Shown here piece after piece: positions 19,258-28,463 of a stretch of DNA of 64,000 nucleotides (positions are counted from its first letter, which is position 1; the number at the start of each line of letters is the position of its first letter). Source of the DNA: SZUA-254 sp031379665 (GTDB lineage Bacteria; Bacteroidota; Ignavibacteria; UBA10030; SZUA-254); assembly GCA_031379665.1 (NCBI GenBank), contig JANNFI010000110.1, positions 1 through 64,000 on the forward strand, read 5' to 3'. The position numbers and the translations under genes were made by a program. The notes beneath the pieces were generated by a model. That model did no database searches, had not been told where the DNA came from, and worked only from the letters and a program-made list of their open reading frames with translations.

Positions 19258-19286
19258 AAAATACGCAATGGGGGGTGTAGACGCAA
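19258..19286 (-). promoter_or_regulatory. Promoter of the OmpA-like/DUF3267/S9/TMTC operon
   Basis: TTGCGT (19286-19281) and TATTTT (19263-19258) are spaced by 17 bp on the minus strand. Nothing else is evident in the 138-bp gap between this operon and the DUF2130 gene. Confidence 0.6.
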
Positions 19287-19330
19287 GTTGCGGGGATCGT
19301 GTCCCGGTCACGGGGTCGCCCGCATCGCGC

Positions 19331-20602
19331 TCACGTTTCCCGCTCCGCTTCGTCCGGTGCGAAGCCGAGCAGGGGGACGGTCGGGATGGCCGCGCCGGCG
19401 ATCCCCCGGATCGACCCGTGCATGTGCGTCGTGTTGAGGAGGACCTTATCGATCTGTTTCTCTCGCTTTTTCCAGATCCCCTCCATCGCGCGCTTTTCAG
19501 ACTCCAGGTCGGCCTTCATCTGGACGAACCCTTCCACGATCGCCTCGATCTGCATCCTGAACTCGTTGCTCGTAAGGTAGTCGTAGAGCATCGTCATCTT
19601 GTCGCCGCGGTTTTCCTGCGCGACGACGGCGTTGCTGATCTGCACGACCGACTCGCGCAGCACAGCGCTCAGGCCCTTGAACTCGTCGAAGCTGCAGATC
19701 CAGACACCGTCCCTCTGGCCCAACCGGTCCATGTCGCGGGGCATCGCCTCGGTGACGATCACGCCGATGGTGGCACCCTTCGCCCGCATATCGGTCTTGA
19801 ATTTCTCGATCCAGCCCGGTTGAAAGTCCTTCGTCCGCTTGCTTTCATAGTAAATCGAGCCGCAGTTCTGCCGCGTCCGGGTGTTGACCGTGTGGAGGCA
19901 ATCGGCCCCGCGTGCGCCCTTCTTGATCTCGCCGATCGTATCGAGGGGGAACGACTCCCGTAACCACTCCTCGATCGCCAGCTCCTGCACCTCCCCCTGG
20001 AGCTGCATCGAGCCCTGTTCGGCCTTCCGCTGCGCCTCCTGGAGCTGGTTCTTCAGCTGTTCGATGACGTTCTCCTTCTCGCTCAGCCTCATCTGCGCCT
20101 TCTCGTCGGCCGCCTTCTGGATGCGGGTTCGAGCTTCGGCGAGCTGGTCGTTCATCCGCTTTCCAAGTTCTGCTTCGATCGTGTCGCGCATTTCGTTCTT
20201 TTCACGCCGGAGGCGCTCCACCTCCGTCTTCGTCCGGTTGAGCTCCTTCACCTGCTCTGATTTGATGGCGAGCTCCTCCTGCATCGATTTCAGCCGGGCC
20301 GAGTTTTCGTCGTCAACCGATTTCCGGATCTGCCCCTCGAGCTTTTGCCGCTCGGCGCCGATCCGCTCCGCCACGCCGCTTTCGATCTCGGCTCTGACTT
20401 TTTTCTGGGCGACCTCGAGCCGCAGGCCCGCTTCTTCGAGTTCAGCGGTCTTCGCTTCGAGGCGCTTCTTTTCGGCGGCGAGCCGGGCGTCGAAATCCTT
20501 CTTCAGCCCTTCCTCGATCTGGTGCGAGAGGATGGCGCTCACGTCGATCATTTCCCCGCATTTCGGGCATTCAATGGAGCGTTCGGAATTACCGGTTTTC
20601 AT
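19331..20602 (-). CDS. DUF2130 protein with long coiled coil
   Basis: The 423-residue protein starts with a zinc-ribbon-like C-P-K-C pair (IECPKCGEMIDV), continues with a coiled coil of about 190 residues rich in Glu, Lys, Arg and Gln, and ends in the conserved DUF2130 domain (LAIEEWLRESFP, then GADCLHTV, YYESKRTKDF). The C-terminal core contains an E-x-K arrangement (YESKRTK) reminiscent of PD-(D/E)xK nucleases, and the family has been grouped with them; activity is unproven. ATG 20602 is preferred over the upstream one at 20641 because of the AGGAA ribosome site just before it. It is transcribed away from lepA. Confidence 0.82.
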   Translation of the reverse strand: MKTGNSERSIECPKCGEMIDVSAILSHQIEEGLKKDFDARLAAEKKRLEAKTAELEEAGLRLEVAQKKVRAEIESGVAERIGAERQKLEGQIRKSVDDENSARLKSMQEELAIKSEQVKELNRTKTEVERLRREKNEMRDTIEAELGKRMNDQLAEARTRIQKAADEKAQMRLSEKENVIEQLKNQLQEAQRKAEQGSMQLQGEVQELAIEEWLRESFPLDTIGEIKKGARGADCLHTVNTRTRQNCGSIYYESKRTKDFQPGWIEKFKTDMRAKGATIGVIVTEAMPRDMDRLGQRDGVWICSFDEFKGLSAVLRESVVQISNAVVAQENRGDKMTMLYDYLTSNEFRMQIEAIVEGFVQMKADLESEKRAMEGIWKKREKQIDKVLLNTTHMHGSIRGIAGAAIPTVPLLGFAPDEAERET

Positions 20603-20641
20603 CGTGTTCCTGTAATCGTGAAATCGTGCGGCTGGTTCCAA

Positions 20642-20670
20642 AAGGTACCCCCGCCGGGTGAGAAAAACAA
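20642..20670 (-). promoter_or_regulatory. Promoter of the DUF2130 gene
   Basis: TTGTTT (20670-20665) and TACCTT (20647-20642) lie 17 bp apart on the minus strand, back to back with the lepA promoter 24 bp away. Confidence 0.5.
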
Positions 20671-20693
20671 GGTTTCGTCACGCCCGCGGAAGA

Positions 20694-20722
20694 TTGAGAA
20701 TAGCCCCGATTTTTAATATATT
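20694..20722 (+). promoter_or_regulatory. Promoter of the lepA-lepB-hemW operon
   Basis: TTGAGA (20694-20699) and TATATT (20717-20722), spaced 17 bp, followed by G. The predicted transcript start is near 20729, giving a leader of about 80 bases before lepA. Confidence 0.7.
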
Positions 20723-20808
20723 GTCCCTCAGTCCCGCTCGAAATACAGCGGGATTATTGTTATATACAGAGTCTCCCGCCGGATGGTACGGCGCTAACCC
20801 CGGAATCA

Positions 20809-22605
20809 ATGGAAAACATCCGCAATTTCTGCATCATCGCCCACATCGACCACGGCAAGTCGACGATCGCCGACCGGCTGCTGGAGCACACCGGCACCGT
20901 CACGGCCCGTGAGATGAAGACCAACCAGGTCCTGGACGATATGGAGCTGGAGCAGGAACGCGGGATCACGATCAAGCTCCACGCGATCAGGATGGAGTAC
21001 AAGGCCAAATCCGGCAAGTTGTTCACGCTCAACCTGATCGACACACCCGGCCACGTCGATTTCTCGTACGAGGTGTCGCGCTCGCTCGCCGCGTGCGAAG
21101 GGGCGCTCCTCGTCGTCGACGCGTCGCAGGGCGTCGAGGCGCAGACCATCAGCAACCTCTATCTGGCCATCGACGCCGGGCTCGAAATTATCCCGGTTAT
21201 CAACAAGGTGGACCTCCCGAGCGCGATGGTGGACCAGGTGAGCCACCAGATCATGGACCTCATCGGCTGCAAGAAGGAGGACATCATCCTCTCGAGCGCC
21301 AAGATGAAAATTGGCGTTGAGGAGATCCTCGAAGCGGTCGTCGCGAGGGTGCCGGCGCCGAAGGGCAATCCGGCCGGCCCGATGACGGCGCTGATCTTCG
21401 ATTCCATCTTCGACGGCTACCGCGGCTCGGTGGTCTACGTCCGCGTGATGGACGGTGAGGTGAAGGAAAAAGACAAGATCCATTTCTTCGCCACGAAGAA
21501 GACTTTCGAGGCGGAAGAGGTCGGAGTGCTGGAGATGAAGCGCATCCGCACCGGCGTGCTTTCGGCCGGCGACGTGGGGTACATCATCCCCGGAGCGAAG
21601 GACGTGCACGACACGAAGGTGGGGGACACGATCACCTCCGCCAACAACCCCGCGCCGGGCCCGCTCCCGGGGTACAAGGAAGCCAAGCCGATGGTCTTCG
21701 CCGGGCTCTACCCGGTGAACGCCGACGATTTCGCCGAACTGAGGGATTCGCTCGAGAAGCTCCGGATGAACGACGCCTCGCTCATCTTCGTACCGGAGTC
21801 GTCCGTCGCGCTCGGATTCGGGTTCAGGGCCGGGTTCCTGGGCCTGCTCCATATGGAGATCATTCAGGAGCGGCTCGAACGCGAATACCAGCAGGAGCTG
21901 ATCACCACCGTCCCGAATGTGGAATACCGCGTGACCAAACTCAACGGGCAGGTGCTGCTGGTGGACAACCCGGCCATGATGCCGGAGGTCGGTGAGATCG
22001 AGCGGATCGACGAGCCGTTCATCAAGGCGCAGATCATCGCCCCTTCGGAATACATCGGCAACATTATGAAACTTTGCACCGAGCGGCGCGGAGTCTACAA
22101 GAACACGAGCTACATCGACCCGACGCGGGCGGACCTCCAGTACGAGCTGCCGCTCTCCGAGATCATCTTCGATTTCTACGACAAGCTCAAGTCCACCTCG
22201 CGCGGCTACGCCTCCCTCGACTACGACTTCCTGGAGTACCGGGAGTCGGAGCTGGTGAAGCTCGACATCCTCCTCAACGCCGAGCCGGTCGACGCGCTTT
22301 CGACCATCGTGCACCGCGAGAAAGCGTACGAATGGGGGAAGAAGCTCTGCGCGAAGCTCCGCAAGCTGATTCCGCGGCAGATGTTCGAGGTGGTGATCCA
22401 GGCCTCCATCGGGAGCAAGGTTATCGCGCGCGACAGCATCTCGGCGATGCGCAAAAACGTCATCGCCAAGTGCTACGGCGGCGACATCAGCCGGAAACGC
22501 AAGCTCCTCGAGAAACAAAAGGAGGGGAAGAAGCGTATGAAACAGGTGGGACGAGTGGAAATTCCGCAGGAAGCGTTCCTCGCCGTCCTGGCGATAGAAG
22601 ATTAA
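20809..22605 (+). CDS. lepA: Elongation factor 4 (back-translocating GTPase LepA)
   Basis: This is a ribosome-binding GTPase of 598 residues, the normal length for the family. The G motifs are AHIDHGKST (G1), the G2 Thr in RGITIKLH, DTPGH (G3), NKVDL (G4) and SAK (G5). EF-G-like domains II, III and V follow and the LepA-specific C-terminal domain ends in KQKEGKKRMKQVG. The ATG at 20809 begins MENIRNFCIIAH, the conserved family start. It heads an operon with two signal peptidases and hemW; lepA-lepB linkage is common across bacteria. Confidence 0.98.
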   Translation: MENIRNFCIIAHIDHGKSTIADRLLEHTGTVTAREMKTNQVLDDMELEQERGITIKLHAIRMEYKAKSGKLFTLNLIDTPGHVDFSYEVSRSLAACEGALLVVDASQGVEAQTISNLYLAIDAGLEIIPVINKVDLPSAMVDQVSHQIMDLIGCKKEDIILSSAKMKIGVEEILEAVVARVPAPKGNPAGPMTALIFDSIFDGYRGSVVYVRVMDGEVKEKDKIHFFATKKTFEAEEVGVLEMKRIRTGVLSAGDVGYIIPGAKDVHDTKVGDTITSANNPAPGPLPGYKEAKPMVFAGLYPVNADDFAELRDSLEKLRMNDASLIFVPESSVALGFGFRAGFLGLLHMEIIQERLEREYQQELITTVPNVEYRVTKLNGQVLLVDNPAMMPEVGEIERIDEPFIKAQIIAPSEYIGNIMKLCTERRGVYKNTSYIDPTRADLQYELPLSEIIFDFYDKLKSTSRGYASLDYDFLEYRESELVKLDILLNAEPVDALSTIVHREKAYEWGKKLCAKLRKLIPRQMFEVVIQASIGSKVIARDSISAMRKNVIAKCYGGDISRKRKLLEKQKEGKKRMKQVGRVEIPQEAFLAVLAIED

Positions 22606-22622
22606 CCAGAATCGGAGCAACG

Positions 22623-23525
22623 ATGAAGAGTGCAGACCAGAAAAAACAGCCCCCGCCTCCACCGGCCGACGCGAAACAGAAGATCAGGGCCTTCCTCCGC
22701 GAAGTGGGCATCGTGGTCGGAGCGTTCCTCGTACTGAACAGTTTCGTCCTCGCATCGTTCGAGGTCCCGACCGGGTCGATGGAAAACGAAATCATGACCG
22801 GCGACTTCCTCCTGGTCAACAAGTTCGTCTTCGGAGGCACCACGCCAAGAACCATCCCCTTCACAAACATCCGCCTCCCGGCCTTCAAGCTCCCGGCGTT
22901 CTGGGAACCGGAGCGGGGCGATGTCATCGTGTTCATCTTCCCGGGGATGAGGGAAGAGTCTCAGGCGAGGGATTTCGCCTACTACCTCAAGCGCGCCATC
23001 GCGGTCGCCGGCGACACCCTCGAGGTCAGGAACCGCATCGTACACATCAACGGTGTCCCGGTGCAGAACCCGAGGAACATCAAATTCAATTACTCCTCGA
23101 TCCGGCCATCGGAATGGCACGACCCGCGCATCTTCCCCGCCGGGGCGCCCTGGAACGAGGACAGTTATGGCCCGGTCCGGGTCCCGAAAGAGGGCGACGT
23201 GATCGCGTTGAATGCGTCGAATTTCACCGACTGGGAAGTGTTCATCCAGCGCGAAGGGCACGAGGCGGACAGGGTCGACGGCGACGTTTACGTCGACGGC
23301 AAGAAGGCCGACAGCTACGTCGTGGAACGGGATTACGTCTTCGGGATGGGCGACAACCGTGACAACAGCCTCGACAGCAGGTTCTGGGGATTCATCCCCA
23401 AGCAGGACATCATTGGCACCCCGCTGATCGTTTACTGGTCCTGGAACCCGGACCTCCCCATGTCGAAGTTTTCGTCGAAGCTCGCCTCGATCCGGTTCGG
23501 ACGGTTCGGATCGCTGGTGAGGTGA
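22623..23525 (+). CDS. lepB: Signal peptidase I (first copy)
   Basis: This enzyme cleaves signal peptides of Sec- and Tat-exported proteins on the periplasmic face. The 300-residue chain has one N-terminal membrane helix (about 28-46) after a Pro-run (five in a row near residue 11), catalytic Ser52 in PTGSMENEI and general base Lys123 in YYLKRAIAVAGD, plus the box GDNRDNSLDSRFWG. ATG 22623 follows GGAGC and starts 17 bp after lepA. A frame extending upstream into lepA is a shadow. Confidence 0.95.
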   Translation: MKSADQKKQPPPPPADAKQKIRAFLREVGIVVGAFLVLNSFVLASFEVPTGSMENEIMTGDFLLVNKFVFGGTTPRTIPFTNIRLPAFKLPAFWEPERGDVIVFIFPGMREESQARDFAYYLKRAIAVAGDTLEVRNRIVHINGVPVQNPRNIKFNYSSIRPSEWHDPRIFPAGAPWNEDSYGPVRVPKEGDVIALNASNFTDWEVFIQREGHEADRVDGDVYVDGKKADSYVVERDYVFGMGDNRDNSLDSRFWGFIPKQDIIGTPLIVYWSWNPDLPMSKFSSKLASIRFGRFGSLVR

Positions 23526-23541
23526 ACGGACCAGGCCGGCG

Positions 23542-24300
23542 ATGACGACACGGGCCGGCGCTTTCCAGTACGCCAGGATACTCATCATCGTCGTCCTCCT
23601 TGCGGTCACGCTGAAAATCTTCGTGCTCGATGCGGTCGCCGTACCGGGCCGTTCGATGGCGCCGGCCATCCTCGCCGGCGATTTTCTCCTCCTCGATAAA
23701 ACCGGCTACTCCCCCGGGTTCCTCTCGTTCCGCACGCCTGGCCGCGGAGAGGTGGTGGCGTTCACGCTCCCTGACGGAATCGAGGGAAGCTCGCGAGACG
23801 CAGATGAGACAGGCGAGACAGGCGTGGCAGGCAAAAATCGCCCTCTCATCCTCAAGCGGTGCGTCGCCGCCCCAGGAGACACGGTCGTGTTCCACGACGG
23901 CGATCTTCTGGTCAACGGCATCAACGCGGCCGCAGGGATTGGCGACGGAGGGATGCTTTCCGGGGACGGACGCCCACGCACCATCCCGCGAAAGGGCGAC
24001 ACCATCCTCCTCGACTCGGCCGGATGCGCGCTCTGGAGCGGCTTCATCGAGATGGAGGGGCACTCGGTCGGTCACGAGGAAGGAGGGGCGATCACGGTCG
24101 ACGGCTCGCCGGCGGTCTCCTATACGGTCGAGCACGATTACATCCTGGTCCTGGGCGACAACCATCCGGTGAGCCTCGATTCCAGGACGTGGGGGTACAT
24201 ACCCGCATCGCGGGTCGTCGGAGAGGCCGTGATGGTCTATTGGTCGCTCGACGACGACGGCTCGGTCCGCTGGGACAGGATCGGAACGCTGGTCGAGTAA
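23542..24300 (+). CDS. Signal peptidase I (second, divergent copy)
   Basis: This is a second S26 peptidase of 252 residues directly after the first. One membrane helix (about 11-30), catalytic Ser38 in PGRSMAPAI, Lys105 in LILKRCVAAPGD and the box GDNHPVSLDSRTWG are intact, so it should be active. It is shorter and less conserved than its neighbour, and contains a 9-bp tandem repeat encoding ETGETGVAG (residues 89-97) just before the Lys strand. A division of labour between the two enzymes, for example toward lipid-free T9SS precursors, is possible but unsupported. Confidence 0.9.
   Translation: MTTRAGAFQYARILIIVVLLAVTLKIFVLDAVAVPGRSMAPAILAGDFLLLDKTGYSPGFLSFRTPGRGEVVAFTLPDGIEGSSRDADETGETGVAGKNRPLILKRCVAAPGDTVVFHDGDLLVNGINAAAGIGDGGMLSGDGRPRTIPRKGDTILLDSAGCALWSGFIEMEGHSVGHEEGGAITVDGSPAVSYTVEHDYILVLGDNHPVSLDSRTWGYIPASRVVGEAVMVYWSLDDDGSVRWDRIGTLVE
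23806..23832 (+). repeat. 9-bp tandem repeat inside the second signal peptidase gene
   Basis: Three 9-bp units (GAGACAGGC twice, then GTGGCAGGC) in frame, encoding three G-ending tripeptides in a loop between conserved strands. Four similar 9-bp-period tracts occur elsewhere in the window. Confidence 0.75.
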
Positions 24301-24322
24301 TCGAACAGGACGAATCAGAACA

Positions 24323-25501
24323 ATGCCAGGCCTCTACCTCCACATACCGTACTGCGACCATAAGTGCCTCTACTGCGACTTCTACTCGATCGAGTCGCTC
24401 GGGACGATGGACGCCTTCCTCGATTCGCTCCGCCGTGAAATCGCAATCGTCGGGGCGACGCACGGCCGATTCGACCGATCCGGCCGACCCGGCGGCGCGT
24501 CAGGCGCGACCCGTTTCGATTCGATCTTCTTCGGCGGCGGGACGCCCTCGCTCCTCGACCCCTCTGTCGTCGGGGAATTGCTCGGAATGCTGCGCGAGCA
24601 GTTCATCGTCACCGACGACGCCGAGGTGACGCTCGAGACGAACCCCGGGACCGTCGACCGCGCGAAGCTGAAGGGGATGCTCGCCGCCGGGGTCAACCGG
24701 CTGAGCGTCGGCATCCAGTCGTTCCACGCCGACGAGTTGAAGTTCCTGACCCGCATCCACGACGCAGAGACGGCGCGCCGGTGCGTGAGGGACGCCTTCG
24801 ACGTCGGGTTCACCAGCCTGAACGTCGACCTGATCTTCGCCCTCCCGGGCCAAACCGCCGACCGGTGGGACGCGACGCTCTCCGACGCCCTCGCCCTCGG
24901 ACCCCAGCACATTTCCGCCTACTGCCTGATCTACGAAGAGGGGACACCGCTCATCCGCCTGCTGCGGTCGAAGCAGCTCACCCCCGTCCCCGGCGAGGAC
25001 GAGGCCGGGCTCTACGAGCAGACAATGCAGCGGCTCGGCGACGCCGGCTATGAGCAATACGAGGTATCGGCTTACGCCCTTCCCGGACACCGGTGCCGAC
25101 ACAACCTGACCTACTGGGAACACCGTGAGTACATCGGGTTCGGTCCGTCGGCGCATTCCTTCCGCTCGCCCCGCCGCTGGTGGAACATCGCAAACATCAG
25201 CACCTACATCGAGAAGCTTTCCGCTGGCATTCTCCCCATCGCCGGCGAAGAGTCGCTCGGTGAGCGGGAACTCTTCGAGGAGAGGGTGATGCTGGGCCTG
25301 CGCACGGGACGGCTCGACCTCGACGCGCTCCGAAGGGAGACCGGAAACGATATCATCCGGTCGTCGGGGCCGTTGATCTCGGAACTGCAGTCCAACCGGC
25401 TGGCCATACTCGATTCCGGTACGCTCCGGCTGACCCGGGCGGGGATGATGGTCTGCGATGAGGTGTGCGCCCGCGTCATCACCGACGCCAATCCCTCCTG
25501 A
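24323..25501 (+). CDS. hemW: HemW-like radical SAM heme chaperone
   Basis: This is a radical SAM protein of 392 residues related to oxygen-independent coproporphyrinogen oxidase. The cluster motif is C11-x3-C15-x2-C18 (YCDHKCLYCDF), followed by the SAM-binding GGGTPS motif and the HemW-typical NLTYWEHREYIGFGPSAHSF. HemN-type enzymes have an extra Cys (CxxxCxxCxC); its absence at residue 20 (Phe) points to HemW, which transfers heme to respiratory enzymes rather than oxidising coproporphyrinogen. A 9-bp repeat inserts RFDRSGRPG at residues 49-57. It is the last gene of the lepA operon. Confidence 0.92.
   Translation: MPGLYLHIPYCDHKCLYCDFYSIESLGTMDAFLDSLRREIAIVGATHGRFDRSGRPGGASGATRFDSIFFGGGTPSLLDPSVVGELLGMLREQFIVTDDAEVTLETNPGTVDRAKLKGMLAAGVNRLSVGIQSFHADELKFLTRIHDAETARRCVRDAFDVGFTSLNVDLIFALPGQTADRWDATLSDALALGPQHISAYCLIYEEGTPLIRLLRSKQLTPVPGEDEAGLYEQTMQRLGDAGYEQYEVSAYALPGHRCRHNLTYWEHREYIGFGPSAHSFRSPRRWWNIANISTYIEKLSAGILPIAGEESLGERELFEERVMLGLRTGRLDLDALRRETGNDIIRSSGPLISELQSNRLAILDSGTLRLTRAGMMVCDEVCARVITDANPS
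24467..24493 (+). repeat. 9-bp tandem repeat inside hemW
   Basis: Three in-frame units of the form CGAnnCGRC encode RFD, RSG and RPG in a loop between the cluster-binding segment and the GGGTPS motif. Confidence 0.7.
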
Positions 25502-25506
25502 CGACC

Positions 25507-25535
25507 TTGGATTTGGTCGCGTTTTCTTCTATATT
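25507..25535 (+). promoter_or_regulatory. Promoter of the DUF2723 gene
   Basis: TTGGAT (25507-25512) and TATATT (25530-25535), 17 bp apart. The leader is about 25 bases and carries AAAAGGG before the ATG. Confidence 0.7.
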
Positions 25536-25566
25536 TAGCCCTCATTTCAAGCAATAAAAGGGAAAA

Positions 25567-28356
25567 ATGACGGATAAGATGATCAACCGGCTGATGGCGG
25601 CACTGGTGTTCGTGGTGACGCTGGCAGTCTACATCAGGACCCTTTCAGTCACCGTCGTCTTCTGGGACGTCGGCGAATTCCTCGCGGCGGCGAAATTGCT
25701 CCAGGTGCCGCATCCCCCCGGCGCGCCGCTCTTCCTCCTGGTGGGAAAGGTCGTTTCGATGGTTCCCTTCTTCGACGATTTTGCGGCCCGGATCCATATG
25801 ATCTCCGCCGTCGCAGGCGCACTGAGCTCAATGTTCCTCTACCTCGTCGCCGTGAAGCTGATGACGAGGATGCGCGGAGAGGTCTCGGGGACGTTCGACC
25901 GGATGATGGTCTACGGGTCCGCCGCCCTCGGCGCCTTCGCGATGAGTTTCAGCACGTCCTCCTGGGACAATTCAATCGAGGCGGAAGTGTACAGCCTCGG
26001 AATGTTCTTCGTCGCCATCATCGTCTGGCTGGCGCTCCGCTGGTGGGAGCGGGCCGACGAGCCCCACAGTGAGCGGTACCTGATGATGATCGCCTACCTG
26101 GTCGGACTTTCGGTCGGCGTCCACCTGCTCGGCGTGCTGGCGCTCCTGGTGGTGATGATGCTGGTCTATTTCCGTTTGTACGACGTGAATACGCAGACCG
26201 CCATCCGCTTCGGGGCGATCGCGCTCGGGATATTCTTCGTGGTGTACCCGGGGGTGGTGCAGATCCTGCCGTCGATGCTCGACGGCGACGCGAAGCTCCC
26301 GGTGCTCGGAAACGTCGAGAGCGACCTGCTCCCCATCGTGCCCGTCGCCATGATCCTCGCCGCGTTCTGGTATGCCTGGAAATCGATTGGGCGCAACCAG
26401 AAGGTGTTGCACATCGCCTGCCTCTCGTTCCTGCTGATCGTCCTCGGTTACACGACGTATACTGTCGTGCTCATGCGGGCGAACGTGCCCAACATGCCGA
26501 TGAACGAAAACCGCCCGGTGGATCTGGCCGGGCTCACGGCGTACCTCGGCCGCGAGCAGTACGGCGACACGCCGTTGCTGAAAGGCGACAGCTACGATAA
26601 CAATCTCCAGGCGTTCAGGGAAAAACTCTTCCCCCGCAGACACTCGCGCGAGGGGATGCACGAGGCGACGCGCCGCGATTACACGAGCGACGGCGACTTC
26701 ATGTGGAGGTACCAGATCGACCATATGTTCATCCGGTACATGCTCTGGAACTTCGTCGGTCAGAAGGGGAGCTTCCAGGACGCCGGGGTGGACTGGAGCA
26801 GGACGTACGGCATTCCGCTCCTGCTCGGGATCTTCGGCATCTTCTACCACTTCAGGAAGGACTCGAGGCTCGCGCTTACTTTTTTTACGATGTTCCTGAT
26901 CATGGGGGTGGTCCTCGCGCTCTACCAGAACCAGCAGGAGCCTCAGCCGCGGGAGAGGGACTATTTCTACGGGGGGGCCTACTACGTGTGGGCGCTCTGG
27001 ATCGGTTTCGGCGTCTTCGGGCTGATCGAATACATCCGCACATACCTGAAGAGCCCGCAGGCGTACCGCCTTGCCGCCACCGGGACGCTGGCCGTCTTCA
27101 CAGCCGCGGTCCCGATCAACCTCGTCAAGATCAACTGGTTCGAGCACGACCGGAGCCAGAACTACGTGGCCTGGGACTACTCCTACAACATGCTCCAGTC
27201 CTGCAAGAAGGACGCCATCCTCTTCACGAACGGCGACAACGACACCTTCCCGGTCTGGTACCTTCAGGACGTCGAAGGGGTCCGCCGAGACGTCAGGGTG
27301 GTCAACCTGAGTCTCGTGAACACCGACTGGTACATCCACGAGATGAAGCATAGCGAACCGCACGGGGCGAAGAAGGTGCCGATCTCCCTCTCCGACCAGC
27401 AGATCGCGGCGATCACGCCGAGGCAGTGGAAACCGAGACAGATCGACCTCCCGGTACCGGCCGACGTGACGCGACGGTTCCTGGCCGAGACCGAGGCGCA
27501 GATGCCGGTGCCGGTTCGGCTCGATTCGTCGGTCCTCCGGGACGGAAAGATCCGTTATTCCCTCAACGGCATCGACTTCCAGAAGGACCTGAAGGTGCTG
27601 AGGGTTCAGGACATCATGGTCCGGGACATCATCACGACGAACAAATGGGAACGGCCGATCTACTTCGCGGTCACCTGCTCGCCCGATTCCAAGATCGGGT
27701 TGGACAACTACCTCTGGATGACAGGGCAGGCCTACGAACTCAAGCCGATCCGTACCGACGCCTCAGGCCTGGCCATCGACATCAGGACGATGTCCGAGAA
27801 CGTCCTGGCGAAGAACGTCGTCCCATCGACCGGGCCGCAGAATGGGTTCCTCTACCGTGGGTTGAACAACCCCGAAGTGTTCTATAACGAGAACCAGCAG
27901 AGGATGGCGCTCAACTACCGCGCCGGGTTTATGCAGCTGGCGGACCACGCCGCGCGCACGGAGAACAACAAAGAGAAGGCGCGTTCGATCATGCAGCAGA
28001 TGGACGAGACCCTTCCGATCGACGTGATCCCGGTGCTCGATTGGAGGTACATGGTCTACATGATGCGGCTGCACGAGAGCATCGACGACACACTCAGGGT
28101 GAATCTCTACCGGACGCGGGTCGAAGAGAAATGCAATGAAATCCTCGCCGCAATCCCGGCCGACCCCAGGGCGAAGAATGAGGCTTACCAGCTCCTCCTC
28201 GAAATCTATGACGCCCGGAAGCAGTACGCCCCGGCGATCAAGCTGTTGGAGGGGCTGTTGAAGGAATACCCGAACGATCCGGAGATCGGCCGCAGGATCG
28301 GGATGTACAGGGGCCTGATGGATTCCGCGGGGAGGGACACGAACAAGCCCGGTTGA
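25567..28356 (+). CDS. DUF2723 multi-pass membrane protein, probable GT-C glycosyltransferase
   Basis: This 929-residue protein has about twelve membrane helices in the first 530 residues, a large periplasmic domain, and a helical TPR-like C-terminus (about 780-920). The first loop contains FWDVGEFLAAAKLLQVPHPPGAPLF, the DUF2723 hallmark, with the Asp/Glu pair placed as in GT-C enzymes that use polyprenyl-phosphate sugars. DUF2723 is widespread in Bacteroidota and has been linked to protein O-mannosylation. The second landmark is NQQEPQPRERDYFYGGAYYVWALW. It has its own promoter and is followed by a strong terminator, and stands at the edge of the glycan island. Confidence 0.88.
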   Translation: MTDKMINRLMAALVFVVTLAVYIRTLSVTVVFWDVGEFLAAAKLLQVPHPPGAPLFLLVGKVVSMVPFFDDFAARIHMISAVAGALSSMFLYLVAVKLMTRMRGEVSGTFDRMMVYGSAALGAFAMSFSTSSWDNSIEAEVYSLGMFFVAIIVWLALRWWERADEPHSERYLMMIAYLVGLSVGVHLLGVLALLVVMMLVYFRLYDVNTQTAIRFGAIALGIFFVVYPGVVQILPSMLDGDAKLPVLGNVESDLLPIVPVAMILAAFWYAWKSIGRNQKVLHIACLSFLLIVLGYTTYTVVLMRANVPNMPMNENRPVDLAGLTAYLGREQYGDTPLLKGDSYDNNLQAFREKLFPRRHSREGMHEATRRDYTSDGDFMWRYQIDHMFIRYMLWNFVGQKGSFQDAGVDWSRTYGIPLLLGIFGIFYHFRKDSRLALTFFTMFLIMGVVLALYQNQQEPQPRERDYFYGGAYYVWALWIGFGVFGLIEYIRTYLKSPQAYRLAATGTLAVFTAAVPINLVKINWFEHDRSQNYVAWDYSYNMLQSCKKDAILFTNGDNDTFPVWYLQDVEGVRRDVRVVNLSLVNTDWYIHEMKHSEPHGAKKVPISLSDQQIAAITPRQWKPRQIDLPVPADVTRRFLAETEAQMPVPVRLDSSVLRDGKIRYSLNGIDFQKDLKVLRVQDIMVRDIITTNKWERPIYFAVTCSPDSKIGLDNYLWMTGQAYELKPIRTDASGLAIDIRTMSENVLAKNVVPSTGPQNGFLYRGLNNPEVFYNENQQRMALNYRAGFMQLADHAARTENNKEKARSIMQQMDETLPIDVIPVLDWRYMVYMMRLHESIDDTLRVNLYRTRVEEKCNEILAAIPADPRAKNEAYQLLLEIYDARKQYAPAIKLLEGLLKEYPNDPEIGRRIGMYRGLMDSAGRDTNKPG

Positions 28357-28389
28357 GCCCGATCCCGTGAGCTGCCAGATTTTCACATT

Positions 28390-28451
28390 ACCGGGGTCCC
28401 GGTCACGTTCGACCTCACGACGAACGGACGGGGTCCCCGGTTTTTCTTTTT
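28390..28451 (+). terminator. Intrinsic terminator after the DUF2723 gene
   Basis: Arms ACCGGGG (28390-28396) and CCCCGGT (28435-28441) enclose an inner stem CGTTCG/CGAACG, and an 11-base T-rich run (T5-C-T5) follows. It separates the DUF2723 unit from the glycosyltransferase operon. Confidence 0.75.
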
Positions 28452-28463
28452 ACGCCCGACGAC

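Noticed and set aside
20806..22662. 618-residue frame on the minus strand, opposite lepA
   Set aside because: It lies entirely across lepA, which is certain, and its composition (Arg, Asp, Val and His rich) is the usual antisense artefact in GC-rich DNA. Many similar long frames (5500-7131, 18161-19963, 46074-47798, 1986-2948) were rejected on the same ground.
24323..25501. Oxygen-independent coproporphyrinogen oxidase HemN
   Set aside because: The fourth Cys of HemN (CxC after the triad) is missing and the length (392 residues) fits HemW.
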